A stretch of DNA of 64,000 nt from Mesorhizobium_K quangtriensis (lineage in GTDB: Bacteria; Pseudomonadota; Alphaproteobacteria; Rhizobiales; Rhizobiaceae): positions 62,001-126,000 of the forward strand of contig NZ_JBEBMF010000003.1 of assembly GCF_040081925.1 (NCBI RefSeq), in the 5' to 3' direction. Below, piece after piece: positions 7,567-15,742 of the stretch (position 1 is its first letter; each line of letters opens with the position of its first letter). A program made the translations under genes and the position numbers. The notes under the pieces were generated by a model. The model made no database searches and was not told where the DNA came from. It worked only from the letters and a program-made list of their open reading frames with translations.

Positions 7567-8676
7567 ATGAGCGCGGTCGTCGCATCTCCTTCGATCGAAA
7601 GCGCGGGCCTCAGCCCTCGCACGATCCGCATGATCGAGGCCATCCTGATCCCCGTCGGCGCGCTGCTCGTATCGGCCGTGCTGTTCTCGATCTTCCTGCT
7701 CCTGCTCGGCAAGTCGCCGATCACCTTCTTCAGCCTGATCTGGACGGGCGGCTTCGGCAGTTCCTTCTCGATCCAGAATTCGCTGCAGCGCGCGGCGCCT
7801 CTCATCCTCACCGGCCTCGCCTTCGCGGTACCGGCGCGCATCGGCCTGACGCTGCTGGGAGCCGAGGGGGCGTTGGTGCTCGGTGGCTTCTGCTCGGCGG
7901 CTATCGCCATCCCGCTGGTCACCAACGGCTGGCCGGCGTTCATCGGCCTGCCGATCATGGCGATTGTCGCGATGGCGGTGGGCGGCTTCTGGATCGGTCT
8001 TGCTGGCTGGCTGCGCCACTATCGCGGGGTCAACGAGACGATCTCCTCGCTGCTATTGGGCTACATCGCCATCGCGATCATGAACTTCTTCGTCGAAGGC
8101 CTGCTTCGCGATCCCGCTTCGGCGAACAAGCCTTCCACCATGCCCATCGGCGACGCCTACCGGATAGGCTCCATACCCGGCACGTCAGTGCACTGGGGAT
8201 TTGCGGCGGGGCTAGTTCTCGCAGCGGCGCTCTACATCCTGATGTCGCGCACGACCTTCGGCTTCGCAGCGCGGATGACCGGCGGCAACGTCCGCGCCGC
8301 GCAGGCGCAGGGCTTGCCGGTCGGCATGCTCGTCGTCGCCTGCTGCGTCATCGCCGGCGCATGCGCCGGTCTCGCGGGCTTTTTCGAGGTCGCCGCCATT
8401 CACGGCCAGGCCAACGCCTCGCTTGTTGCAGGTTACGGCTTCACCGGCATCCTCGTCGCCTTCCTGGCGCGTCAGAATCCGCTGGCGATCGTTCCGGTCG
8501 CTATCCTCTTCGGCGCTCTCGACGCGGCGGGCGGCCTGGTCCAGCGCCGCATGGGCATGCCTGATGCGACGGTTCTCGTGCTGCAAGGCATCATCTTCGT
8601 GGTGCTGCTGGTCAGCGAGACCTTCTACGGCCGCATTCCCTTCCTGCAACCGAAACGCTCGGGAGGCCGCACATGA
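7567..8676 (+). CDS. ABC transporter permease (YufP type)
   Basis: A 369-residue polytopic permease of the branched-chain amino acid/nucleoside group, with about eight to ten membrane segments and the cytoplasmic helix GVNETISSLLLGYIA (about residues 155-170) that contacts the ATPase. It is the first of two unlike permeases, as in YufOPQ and PnrA-linked transporters. Its ATG follows a GGAGG site and its end overlaps the next permease start by four bases (ATGA), implying coupled translation of the heterodimer. Confidence 0.92.
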   Translation: MSAVVASPSIESAGLSPRTIRMIEAILIPVGALLVSAVLFSIFLLLLGKSPITFFSLIWTGGFGSSFSIQNSLQRAAPLILTGLAFAVPARIGLTLLGAEGALVLGGFCSAAIAIPLVTNGWPAFIGLPIMAIVAMAVGGFWIGLAGWLRHYRGVNETISSLLLGYIAIAIMNFFVEGLLRDPASANKPSTMPIGDAYRIGSIPGTSVHWGFAAGLVLAAALYILMSRTTFGFAARMTGGNVRAAQAQGLPVGMLVVACCVIAGACAGLAGFFEVAAIHGQANASLVAGYGFTGILVAFLARQNPLAIVPVAILFGALDAAGGLVQRRMGMPDATVLVLQGIIFVVLLVSETFYGRIPFLQPKRSGGRT

Positions 8677-9593
8677 GCGGGTCCGAATTCTTCGTCGTGC
8701 TGATCGCCATGGTCGGCGGCGCGATCCGTGTCTCCACGCCGTTCATGTTCGTCGCGCTCGGCGAAACGATCACGGAAAAGTCGGGCCGCATCAATCTCGG
8801 GCTCGAGGGCAATCTCGTGCTGGGCGCAATGGTCGCCTACGCCGGTTCCTACACCACGGGTAGTCCCTGGATCGGCGTGCTCATGGCTGGCATGTCCGGC
8901 CTCATCCTCGGCGCGATGCACGGCTATATCTGCAAGCTGCCGAGAGTGAACGACATCGCGGTCGGCATCGCCTTCATGAGCTTCGGCACCGGTCTCGCCT
9001 TCTTCTTCGGCAAGCCGTTCATCCAGCCATCCGCGCCACGCCTCGAGGCGATCCCGCTCGGCAACTGGAGCAGCAATCCGCAGGTCGCTGCTGCCCTGCA
9101 GGTCAATCCGCTCTTCTTCGTCGGCATAGCACTTGCCGTGTTCCTCTGGTGGGCGCTCGCCAACACGCGCTGGGGCCTGATCCTGCGCATGACCGGCGAC
9201 AGCGCGGCCTCGGCGCGCGCCATGGGCGTTTCCGTCGATCTCGTCAGGCTGCTTGCAACCTCCGCAGGTGGCTTCCTCGCTGGGGTGGGGGGCGCGTTCC
9301 TGTCGCTCTATTATCCGGGAAGCTGGAACGAGGGCCTGTCGTCTGGGCAGGGCCTGATGGCCGTCGCGCTCGTGATCTTCGCGCGATGGGATCCGCTGCG
9401 CTGCGTGCTGGCGGCACTGCTCTTCGGCGCCGCCGGCGCGCTCGGCCCGGCGCTCCAATCCATCGGCGTCAGCCAGGGGTACTACTTCTTCAACGCGGCC
9501 CCCTACATCCTGACCCTTTTCATCATGATCGCCTCCGCCCGTTCGAAGAGTGCCGCGCGCGACGCGCCCGGCGAACTCTCGATCGTGAAGTGA
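8673..9593 (+). CDS. ABC transporter permease (YufQ type)
   Basis: A 306-residue inner-membrane permease, shorter than its partner, containing the family motif GRINLGLEGNLVLGAM (about residues 34-49) and RVNDIAVGIAFMSFG (about residues 91-105). It starts within the stop of the preceding permease. Together they should form the channel for the BMP-type binding protein and the double ATPase at 10335-11882. The gene is followed 10 bases later by the biuret hydrolase gene, so import and hydrolysis are co-transcribed. Confidence 0.92.
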   Translation: MSGSEFFVVLIAMVGGAIRVSTPFMFVALGETITEKSGRINLGLEGNLVLGAMVAYAGSYTTGSPWIGVLMAGMSGLILGAMHGYICKLPRVNDIAVGIAFMSFGTGLAFFFGKPFIQPSAPRLEAIPLGNWSSNPQVAAALQVNPLFFVGIALAVFLWWALANTRWGLILRMTGDSAASARAMGVSVDLVRLLATSAGGFLAGVGGAFLSLYYPGSWNEGLSSGQGLMAVALVIFARWDPLRCVLAALLFGAAGALGPALQSIGVSQGYYFFNAAPYILTLFIMIASARSKSAARDAPGELSIVK

Positions 9594-9603
9594 GGTGCCC
9601 ACT

Positions 9604-10338
9604 ATGAGGTTGCAGATGACACTCGTCGACGAACGCATCGAAGCCGCGATGGTACCGTACGCCGTAAACGTGGCTTCCGATCCCTATCCCTGGCCCTTCG
9701 ACGGCGATTTCGGCCCGCACAACACCTGCCTGGTGGTCATCGACATGCAGACCGATTTCTGCGCGCCGGGCGGCTATGTCGACTCGATGGGCTACGACAT
9801 CTCGCTGACGCGCGGACCAATCGGACCGATCCAGTCCGTACTGGCCGCGATGCGGGCCAAGGGCTATCCGATCATCCATACCCGCGAAGGCCACAAGCCG
9901 GATCTTTCCGATCTGCCGCCCAACAAGCGATGGCGGTCGCAGCGCATCGGTGCCGGCATCGGCGACCAGGGGCCGTGCGGACGCATCCTTGTACGCGGCG
10001 AACCGGGCTGGGAGATCATCCCCGAACTTCAGCCGGAGCCGGGCGAGGCGATCATAGACAAGCCAGGGAAGGGCACCTTCATCGCCACCGATTTCGAACT
10101 GGTGCTGCGAATGAAGAACATCCGCAACATCGTTTTCACCGGCGTCACCACGGACGTGTGCGTCCACACCACCATGCGCGACGCCAACGACCGCGGCTAT
10201 GAATGCCTGCTGCTGGAAGATTGCTGCGCGGCCACGAAGGTTGAGAACCATCTAGCCGCCATCGACATGATCAAGATGCAGGGCGGCGTGTTCGGCGCGG
10301 TCGCGACATCCGCCGCATTCCTGGAGGCGCTGCCATGA
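9604..10338 (+). CDS. biuH: Biuret hydrolase (isochorismatase-like cysteine hydrolase, BiuH type)
   Basis: A 244-residue isochorismatase-fold amidohydrolase. It aligns from memory along its whole length with Rhizobium leguminosarum BiuH, including DPYPWP, RSQRIGAGIGD and KMQGGVFG. The catalytic triad sits at D47 (VVIDMQTDF), K153 (IDKPGKG) and C186 (TTDVCVHTT), a constant 11-residue offset from BiuH D36, K142 and C175. The expected reaction is biuret plus water to allophanate and ammonia, feeding the AtzF-type enzyme upstream. The ATG at 9604 has GAGG seven bases before it. The stop overlaps the next ATPase gene start (ATGA). A triuret-preferring homologue is the main alternative. Confidence 0.87.
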   Translation: MRLQMTLVDERIEAAMVPYAVNVASDPYPWPFDGDFGPHNTCLVVIDMQTDFCAPGGYVDSMGYDISLTRGPIGPIQSVLAAMRAKGYPIIHTREGHKPDLSDLPPNKRWRSQRIGAGIGDQGPCGRILVRGEPGWEIIPELQPEPGEAIIDKPGKGTFIATDFELVLRMKNIRNIVFTGVTTDVCVHTTMRDANDRGYECLLLEDCCAATKVENHLAAIDMIKMQGGVFGAVATSAAFLEALP

Positions 10339-11882
10339 ATATCGCAACGCAGATCGCCGCCGAGGCCCTGCCGAAGCGGGCGCCCTCGCTCGAAACGATC
10401 GGCATGACCAAGATCTTCGGGCCGCTGGTTGCGCTGGACGACGTCTCGATCAAGGTCGAGTCGGGTTCGTTCCATGCCCTGCTCGGCGAGAACGGAGCGG
10501 GCAAGTCGACCCTCGTCAAATGCATCATGGGTTTCTACAACGCTGACAAGGGTTCCGTCATTCTCGACGGCCAGGAAGCGGAGATCAAAAGCCCGCGCGA
10601 TGCCCGCGACCTCGGCATCGGCATGGTCTACCAGCACTTCACGCTGGTGCCCTGCCTGACGGCGGCGGAGAACCTCGTCATCTCGCGTGCGGACGCGCCA
10701 GCGATCATCGACTGGAAGGCGGAAAAGCCGAAGCTTGAGGCGTTCATGGACCGCATGCCGTTTCGCGTGCGGCTGAACGAGCAGGTATCGTCGCTTTCGG
10801 CGGGTGAAAAGCAGAAGCTCGAAATCCTCAAACAGCTCTATCTCGAGCAGCGTTTTCTCATCCTCGACGAGCCCACATCGGTGCTGACTCCCGGCGAGGC
10901 CGACGAGGTGCTTGGCCTGCTGGGCGAGATGGCCAGGCGCGGCGAGGTCACCGTGCTGATGATCAGCCACAAGTTCCGCGAGGTGAAGGCCTTCTGCGAC
11001 TCCTTCACCGTGCTGCGGCGTGGCCGCATGACTGGCTCCGGCGATGCGCAGGAGGCCAGCGTCGAGGAGATGAGCCGCATGATGATCGGCGATACCGAGA
11101 TTCGCGAACGCGCCGAGCGGCGCAAGCACAACGACGCCAAGGCCGTGCTCGATCTCGCTGGCCTCTCGGCGCTCGACGGTGAGGGCAGGCCGGTCGTCAA
11201 GACCTTGAATCTGAAAGTGAAAGCAGGCGAGATCGTCGGTATCGCCGGCGTCTCCGGTAACGGCCAGAGCGCGCTGGTCGAGGTGTTGGCCGGGCAGCGC
11301 GACCTTGCCGACGGCGCCATATCCATCAACGGAAAACCCTTCGAGCCCAAGCGCGCGGACTTTGACCGCTTCAAGGTTTTCGGCCTGCCGGAAGAGCCGC
11401 TGAAGAACGCCACGGTGCCGCGCATGAGCGTGGCCGAAAACATCGCCTTCCGCTCTTACGACAAGCCGCCGATCTCCAGCCTCGGCTGGTGGATGTCGCC
11501 GGGTCCAATGCGCAAGAAGGCCGAGGAGCTCATCGCGCGCTATCGTGTCAAGACGACCTCGCCGGACTCGCCCATCGAGGCGCTCTCGGGTGGCAACGTG
11601 CAGCGCGCGGTGCTGGCGCGCGAACTGTCCGGCGATGTCGATGTGCTGATCGTCGCCAATCCCTGCTTCGGCCTCGACTTTGCATCGGTCGCGGAAATCC
11701 GCAGCCAGATCATGGACCAGCGCAACCGCGGCGCGGCGGTCCTGCTGGTCAGCGAAGACCTGGACGAGATCCTCGAGCTTTCCGACCGCGTCGCGGTCAT
11801 GTCGGGCGGCACGATCGACTACGTGTCACCGATCGAGGACACCGACCGGAACACGATCGGCCAGCACATGGCGGGGCACTGA
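10335..11882 (+). CDS. ABC transporter ATP-binding protein, double NBD (YufO type)
   Basis: A 515-residue cytoplasmic ATPase with two nucleotide-binding domains. The first has Walker A GENGAGKST (residues 51-59), signature LSAGEKQKLEILKQL and Walker B FLILDEPTSVL. The second has a degenerate P-loop (GVSGNGQSAL), signature LSGGNVQRAVLAREL and a Walker B variant VLIVANPCFGLD lacking the usual catalytic acid, as is common in the second half of this family. It energises the two permeases encoded at 7567-9593. Its start overlaps the biuret hydrolase stop, so a hydrolase gene is embedded between transporter genes. Confidence 0.92.
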   Translation: MNIATQIAAEALPKRAPSLETIGMTKIFGPLVALDDVSIKVESGSFHALLGENGAGKSTLVKCIMGFYNADKGSVILDGQEAEIKSPRDARDLGIGMVYQHFTLVPCLTAAENLVISRADAPAIIDWKAEKPKLEAFMDRMPFRVRLNEQVSSLSAGEKQKLEILKQLYLEQRFLILDEPTSVLTPGEADEVLGLLGEMARRGEVTVLMISHKFREVKAFCDSFTVLRRGRMTGSGDAQEASVEEMSRMMIGDTEIRERAERRKHNDAKAVLDLAGLSALDGEGRPVVKTLNLKVKAGEIVGIAGVSGNGQSALVEVLAGQRDLADGAISINGKPFEPKRADFDRFKVFGLPEEPLKNATVPRMSVAENIAFRSYDKPPISSLGWWMSPGPMRKKAEELIARYRVKTTSPDSPIEALSGGNVQRAVLARELSGDVDVLIVANPCFGLDFASVAEIRSQIMDQRNRGAAVLLVSEDLDEILELSDRVAVMSGGTIDYVSPIEDTDRNTIGQHMAGH

Positions 11883-11884
11883 TC

Positions 11885-12568
11885 ATGCCGTTCACTGTTC
11901 CAGCCCGTCCCTACGACTTCGTCCTCGATCCCCGGCGCACGGCGCTCGTCGTCATCGACATGCAGCGCGATTTCATCGAGCCCGGCGGCTTCGGCGATAC
12001 GCTCGGCAACGACGTGTCGCGGCTGACTGCTATCGTCCCAACCGTCGCGGGCCTGATTGCGCTTTTCCGCGCCAACCGTCTGCCTGTTGTCCATACTCGC
12101 GAGGCGCACCAGCCCGATCTTTCGGACTGCCCGCCCGCCAAGCGCCTGCGCGGTAAGCCAGGCCTCAGGATCGGCGATACCGGTGCGATGGGCCGTATCC
12201 TGATCGCAGGCGAACCGGGCAACCAGATCCTGCCCGAGCTTGCGCCGGTGGAAGGCGAAATCGTCATCGACAAGCCGGGCAAGGGCATGTTCTGGGCGAC
12301 AGGGCTGCACGAGCGACTGCAGGCCATCGGCATCGAACAACTGGCTTTCGCCGGGGTGACGACCGAAGTCTGCGTACAGACATCGATGCGCGAGGCGAAC
12401 GATCGCGGCTACGAATGCCTGCTGATCGAGGACGCCACCGAAAGCTATTTCCCGGAGTTCAAGGCTGCGGCAATCGAGATGATCGTCGCGCAGGGCGCCA
12501 TCGTCGGCTGGTCGACACCGCTTGCCACGCTCGAGCGCGCCTTCGCGGAGGCGATGGTCGATGGCTGA
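11885..12568 (+). CDS. Second isochorismatase-like cysteine hydrolase (possible triuret or ureide hydrolase)
   Basis: A 227-residue isochorismatase-fold hydrolase, clearly homologous to the biuret hydrolase encoded 1.5 kb upstream but distinct. Triad residues are D25 (VVIDMQRDF), K130 (IDKPGKGMF) and C163 (TTEVCVQTS). It lacks the BiuH N-terminal extension and has KRLRGKPGLRIGDTG where BiuH has KRWRSQRIGAGIGD, and EAHQPDLSD for EGHKPDLSD, so the substrate pocket differs. Related enzymes hydrolyse triuret, N-carbamoylsarcosine, ureidoacrylate and similar C-N bonds. A role one step before or beside biuret is inferred from the cluster. The gene begins two bases after the ATPase stop. Confidence 0.82.
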   Translation: MPFTVPARPYDFVLDPRRTALVVIDMQRDFIEPGGFGDTLGNDVSRLTAIVPTVAGLIALFRANRLPVVHTREAHQPDLSDCPPAKRLRGKPGLRIGDTGAMGRILIAGEPGNQILPELAPVEGEIVIDKPGKGMFWATGLHERLQAIGIEQLAFAGVTTEVCVQTSMREANDRGYECLLIEDATESYFPEFKAAAIEMIVAQGAIVGWSTPLATLERAFAEAMVDG

Positions 12569-12612
12569 GGAGGGCAGGGCGTAGTGGACGGGCAGGGGAG
12601 CCCAGCCGTTCC

Positions 12613-12990
12613 ATGCTGATCGACGATCCGCAGGTGCTGGCCGAAATCACGGCAGTCTTCGATGCTTACGAGAAGGCCCTGCTGGACAACGACTCCGCAA
12701 CACTCAACGCGATGTTTTTGCATTCCGATCTCGTCGTTCGCTACGGCGTTTCGGAAGTGCAGTATGGCATCGATGAGGTGCGCCGGTTCCGCTCAGCGCA
12801 GCAGCCTTTCGAGCGCTCTCTGTCGCGCACGGTCATCACGACCTATGGAACCGACATGGCGATCGCCTCGACGCTCTTCCATCGGCCGGATTTTCCCGAC
12901 CAGGTCGGCCGCCAGATGCAGACCTGGGTTCGTACAGACGTCGGCTGGCGCGTCGCTGCCGCCCACGTGAGCATGATGGACGAGCCTTGA
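12613..12990 (+). CDS. AtzH/HpxZ-like protein (DUF3225, SnoaL-like fold)
   Basis: A 125-residue protein of the NTF2/SnoaL-like DUF3225 family. Residues such as DNDSATLNAMFL near 25-36, the RYGVSE turn and the C-terminal WVRTDVGWRVAAAHVS strand pair are typical. Family members are AtzH, which hydrolyses 1,3-dicarboxyurea to allophanate in cyanuric acid breakdown, and HpxZ of the oxalurate pathway. The start is set by CAGGGGAG about ten bases before ATG 12613. As the last gene of the run it supports a ureide/allophanate role, but neither AtzE nor AtzG is present in this window, so its exact reaction is open. Confidence 0.8.
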   Translation: MLIDDPQVLAEITAVFDAYEKALLDNDSATLNAMFLHSDLVVRYGVSEVQYGIDEVRRFRSAQQPFERSLSRTVITTYGTDMAIASTLFHRPDFPDQVGRQMQTWVRTDVGWRVAAAHVSMMDEP

Positions 12991-13002
12991 GTTCTGACGC
13001 GG

Positions 13003-13605
13003 TCAGATTTCAGCTTCCAGAGAATCGAATGCCTGGTTGAGCACTTCCACGATCGGGCGCTTGCCGCCCTCCCGGCCAAAGGCTTCGGTTGCGAGGCGTA
13101 TTGCGCCGATCCCCAACAAGGCGACGAGCCTGAGACCGGCTTCGCGCTGAGGGCTGGGCCAACGTTCGCGCAACGTCGCGAACACCGCCTTTTCCTGCTC
13201 GACATAGCTCGCCTGCTTGCGAGCCTGCACGGCAGGACTTGAGCGCATCAGGCGGTCGATGACGATCATGTCGTCGGGCGGCACGAGAGCACAGACCTTC
13301 ACCACGGCATGTCGGATCGCTTCGAGCGGCCGCATCTCCGGCGGTGCCTCCCGCAGCGCCGCGACGAGCATGTCTCCGACGCCGCTTTGCAGGGACAGCA
13401 GGATATCGTCCTTGGATTTGAAATAGTAGAAGAACGTCCGCCGCGAGATGCCGGCAGCCGCCGCGATGTCGTCGAGTGTCGTCGCCTCGTAGCCGTTCTC
13501 GATGAAAAGGCGGATGCCGGCATCCGTAATGCGCTGCAGCGTCTCGCGCCGCTTCCGTTCCCGCACGCCTTCGCGGGGCACATCGGGGCCGACGTTCTTG
13601 TTCAT
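13003..13605 (-). CDS. TetR-family transcriptional regulator
   Basis: A 200-residue repressor with a TetR DNA-binding domain (about residues 17-65; LDDIAAAAGISRRTFFYYF) and a variable C-terminal ligand domain. The gene is divergent from a short-chain dehydrogenase gene, and the 77-base gap contains a perfect ATTACAC/GTGTAAT palindrome plus a second imperfect copy, so repression of both genes is the natural reading. The inducer is unknown; a substrate of the dehydrogenase is likely. It converges with the AtzH-like gene, twelve bases apart. Confidence 0.92.
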   Translation of the reverse strand: MNKNVGPDVPREGVRERKRRETLQRITDAGIRLFIENGYEATTLDDIAAAAGISRRTFFYYFKSKDDILLSLQSGVGDMLVAALREAPPEMRPLEAIRHAVVKVCALVPPDDMIVIDRLMRSSPAVQARKQASYVEQEKAVFATLRERWPSPQREAGLRLVALLGIGAIRLATEAFGREGGKRPIVEVLNQAFDSLEAEI

Positions 13606-13621
13606 CGGACATCTCTTGAAA

Positions 13622-13656
13622 ATTACACTGAGTGTAATAATATATTACACCAAGTG
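13622..13656. promoter_or_regulatory. TetR operator pair between divergent tetR and SDR genes
   Basis: ATTACAC-TGA-GTGTAAT (13622-13638) is a perfect inverted repeat. A second half-conserved copy, ATTACAC-CAA-GTG (13644-13656), starts 22 bases later, on the same helix face. The pair sits between the divergent starts at 13605 and 13683 and is almost certainly where the TetR protein binds. Confidence 0.75.
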
Positions 13657-13682
13657 CGGAATTTTGGGAAGTCAGGACGGTC

Positions 13683-14594
13683 ATGGCGAAGTGGACGGCA
13701 TCGAACATTCCCCCGCAGAAGGGGCGCAGCGCAGTGGTCACCGGCACAGGCGGTCTCGGGTTCGAGGATGCGCTGGCCCTTGCGAGGGCAGGGTGTGAGC
13801 TGATCGTCGCGGGCCGCAACGCCCAGAAAGGGGCCGCCGCGATCTCGAAAATCCGGAGTGAGATTCCCGCCGCGAATGTCCGGTTCGAGCAGCTCGACCT
13901 CGCAAGTCTTGAATCGGTGGCGGATTTCTCGGCGCGGCTGCGCAGCCAGAGGGACAGCCTCGACCTGCTGATCAACAATGCCGGCGTCATGGTACCGCCC
14001 AGTCGGCAGGAAACGGCCGACGGCTTCGAACTCCAGCTCGGCACGAACTATCTCGGGCATTTCGCGCTCACAGGGCTGCTCATGCCACTGCTACGCAACG
14101 GGAGACATGCGCGGGTGGTCACATTGTCCAGTATCGCCGCGCGAGACGGCGCGCTCAACTTCGACGACCTGAACGCAGAAAAAAGCTATCGGCCGATGAC
14201 GGTCTACAGCCAGTCCAAGCTCGCCTGCCTGATGTTTGCGTTCGAGTTGCAGCGCCGAAGCGATGCTGCTGGATGGGGTGTTTCCAGCATCGCCGCGCAT
14301 CCGGGCATAGCGCGCACCGATCTTCTGCACAATGCGCCAGGTCGTCGGAGCGCGCATGGGATAGCGCGCACCTTCCTGTGGTTCCTGTTCCAGCCGGCTT
14401 GGCAAGGTGCGTTGCCCACGCTTTTTGCAGCGACATCGCGCGATGCAAAAGGCGGCGGCTACTACGGCCCGGACAGGTTGAGTGAGGCGCGGGGTTTTCC
14501 GGCCGAGGCGAAGATCCCGGCGCAGGCACTGGATTCAGTTACTTGGGTCCGACTATGGGACGTATCGCAGGAGTTTACCGGGGTGGTCTTCTAG
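13683..14594 (+). CDS. Short-chain dehydrogenase/reductase (retinol dehydrogenase-like)
   Basis: A 303-residue classical SDR oxidoreductase. The NAD(P)-binding motif is VVTGTGGLGF (residues about 19-28), with an Arg after the second strand (VAGRN) suggesting NADPH preference, the NNAG motif near residue 100, and catalytic Ser (TLSSIAA) and YSQSK. The substrate is unknown. AGGACGG before the ATG supports this start. Control by the divergent TetR is expected from the operator in between. The third Gly position of the usual TGxxxGxG motif is shifted, a mild variation. Confidence 0.9.
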   Translation: MAKWTASNIPPQKGRSAVVTGTGGLGFEDALALARAGCELIVAGRNAQKGAAAISKIRSEIPAANVRFEQLDLASLESVADFSARLRSQRDSLDLLINNAGVMVPPSRQETADGFELQLGTNYLGHFALTGLLMPLLRNGRHARVVTLSSIAARDGALNFDDLNAEKSYRPMTVYSQSKLACLMFAFELQRRSDAAGWGVSSIAAHPGIARTDLLHNAPGRRSAHGIARTFLWFLFQPAWQGALPTLFAATSRDAKGGGYYGPDRLSEARGFPAEAKIPAQALDSVTWVRLWDVSQEFTGVVF

Positions 14595-14618
14595 CCTGGG
14601 GCAGCTGACGTGGCCGGC

Positions 14619-15545
14619 CTACCCCTGTGCACGCCGCTCCAGCACGGGCACGCACACGTCGAGGTCATGTGTGGCGAGGTGAGAATAGCGCATGGTCATC
14701 TGCAACGTCTGGTGGCCGAGCCACATCTGCACCCGCCTGATGTCGATGCCGCCACGCACCAGCCGCGACGCGCAGGTGTGGCGCAGGCAATGAGGCACGA
14801 GTTCGTCGTCGGTGGCGAGCCCAATCTCGGCCTTCGCCTGATGCCAGACGGCGCGGAACTGATATTGCTTGACGCGCGCGAACGGTCCAGGTCCCGCCCT
14901 TTCCGCGGCGGCGATCGCCTCTCTCGCGCGCTTCGTCAAAGGCACGGAGCGGCTGCGGCCGGATTTGGTCAACCAGAACGAGACGGCGCCGTGGTTGATG
15001 TCGTTCCAACGCAGGCCAATCGCCTCGCCGAGCCGGCAACCTGTGTCGACCAGGAATACCGCAAGTCTGTGATATTCCTCGGAATGGCTGAGAATCTGCT
15101 TGAACAGACGATCTTCCTCGTCGGGCTCGAGGAAACGAATCCGTCCGCTCCGCTCTTTCTGGCGGCGGAATTCAGGCAGGCTGTGGATGTCCCCCATCTT
15201 GCACGCCTTGCGCAGAAGCTTGCTCAGGGCCGCGAGCTTGCGGTTGATCGTTGCATTGCTGTTCCCGCCCTTCCGTAAAACTTCGATAATCCCGTCAAGC
15301 GTGTCCTGGCTGAATATGCTGAACCTGTGGTTGTGGAGGATCTCGTCCATTTCACCGAGGAAAGACTTCACGTTTTCCTTGTGGCGGCCGTCCTCCCAGA
15401 GGGAAGGGCCGTATTTTACGAACAGCTCAGAGACGGTGAATGTCGCGACTTCCCGCAGGAGTCGTGGCGCGCCAATCGAATAGGTAAAGTCTTGAGCGTC
15501 CGTCGACGGGTCGGCATCCCAACCCGGTCCGGTCCAGCTTGGCAT
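14619..15545 (-). CDS. Tyrosine recombinase/integrase
   Basis: A recombinase of about 308 residues with a SAM-like N-terminal core-binding domain and a C-terminal catalytic domain. The active-site residues are visible: Arg in DTGCRLGEAIGL, HxxR in HCLRHTCASRL, His in GHQTLQMTM and the nucleophile Tyr in RYSHL. ATG 15545 is preferred for its AGGGA ribosome site; ATG 15572 and TTG 15608 are in-frame alternatives. It resembles XerC/D-like chromosomal recombinases and simple phage-type integrases. No att-like repeat, excisionase or cargo was recognised near it, so it seems to be solitary or a relic of an island. Confidence 0.87.
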   Translation of the reverse strand: MPSWTGPGWDADPSTDAQDFTYSIGAPRLLREVATFTVSELFVKYGPSLWEDGRHKENVKSFLGEMDEILHNHRFSIFSQDTLDGIIEVLRKGGNSNATINRKLAALSKLLRKACKMGDIHSLPEFRRQKERSGRIRFLEPDEEDRLFKQILSHSEEYHRLAVFLVDTGCRLGEAIGLRWNDINHGAVSFWLTKSGRSRSVPLTKRAREAIAAAERAGPGPFARVKQYQFRAVWHQAKAEIGLATDDELVPHCLRHTCASRLVRGGIDIRRVQMWLGHQTLQMTMRYSHLATHDLDVCVPVLERRAQG

Positions 15546-15683
15546 CGTGTTCCCTGAAGCCCGCGCCCTCATGATACAACCTGAGGTCGTATTTTGCAGA
15601 ATATGCAACCTGATTTTTCATCTGGTCTGTCATAGTCGGCCTCTGAGGCGTCGGTTCATGGTGTAATTGTTGCAGAAATGGCA

Positions 15684-15711
15684 CAGCCCGCGCTTCGGAA
15701 AGCGCGGGCTG
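15684..15711 (-). terminator. Rho-independent terminator-like hairpin after porin A
   Basis: A perfect 12-bp stem CAGCCCGCGCTT/AAGCGCGGGCTG with loop CGGA lies about 30 bases past the stop of the minus-strand porin. The following T-run on that strand is short (ATTTC), so termination is likely but not textbook. Confidence 0.6.
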
Positions 15712-15712
15712 C

Positions 15713-15726
15713 CTGACCTAGGTCAG
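15713..15726. other. 14-bp perfect palindrome
   Basis: CTGACCTAGGTCAG is a perfect palindrome between the porin A stop and its terminator stem. It may be a protein-binding site or simply part of the transcript end; nothing further can be said from sequence. Confidence 0.35.
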
Positions 15727-15742
15727 ATAATTGTCACCGGGA

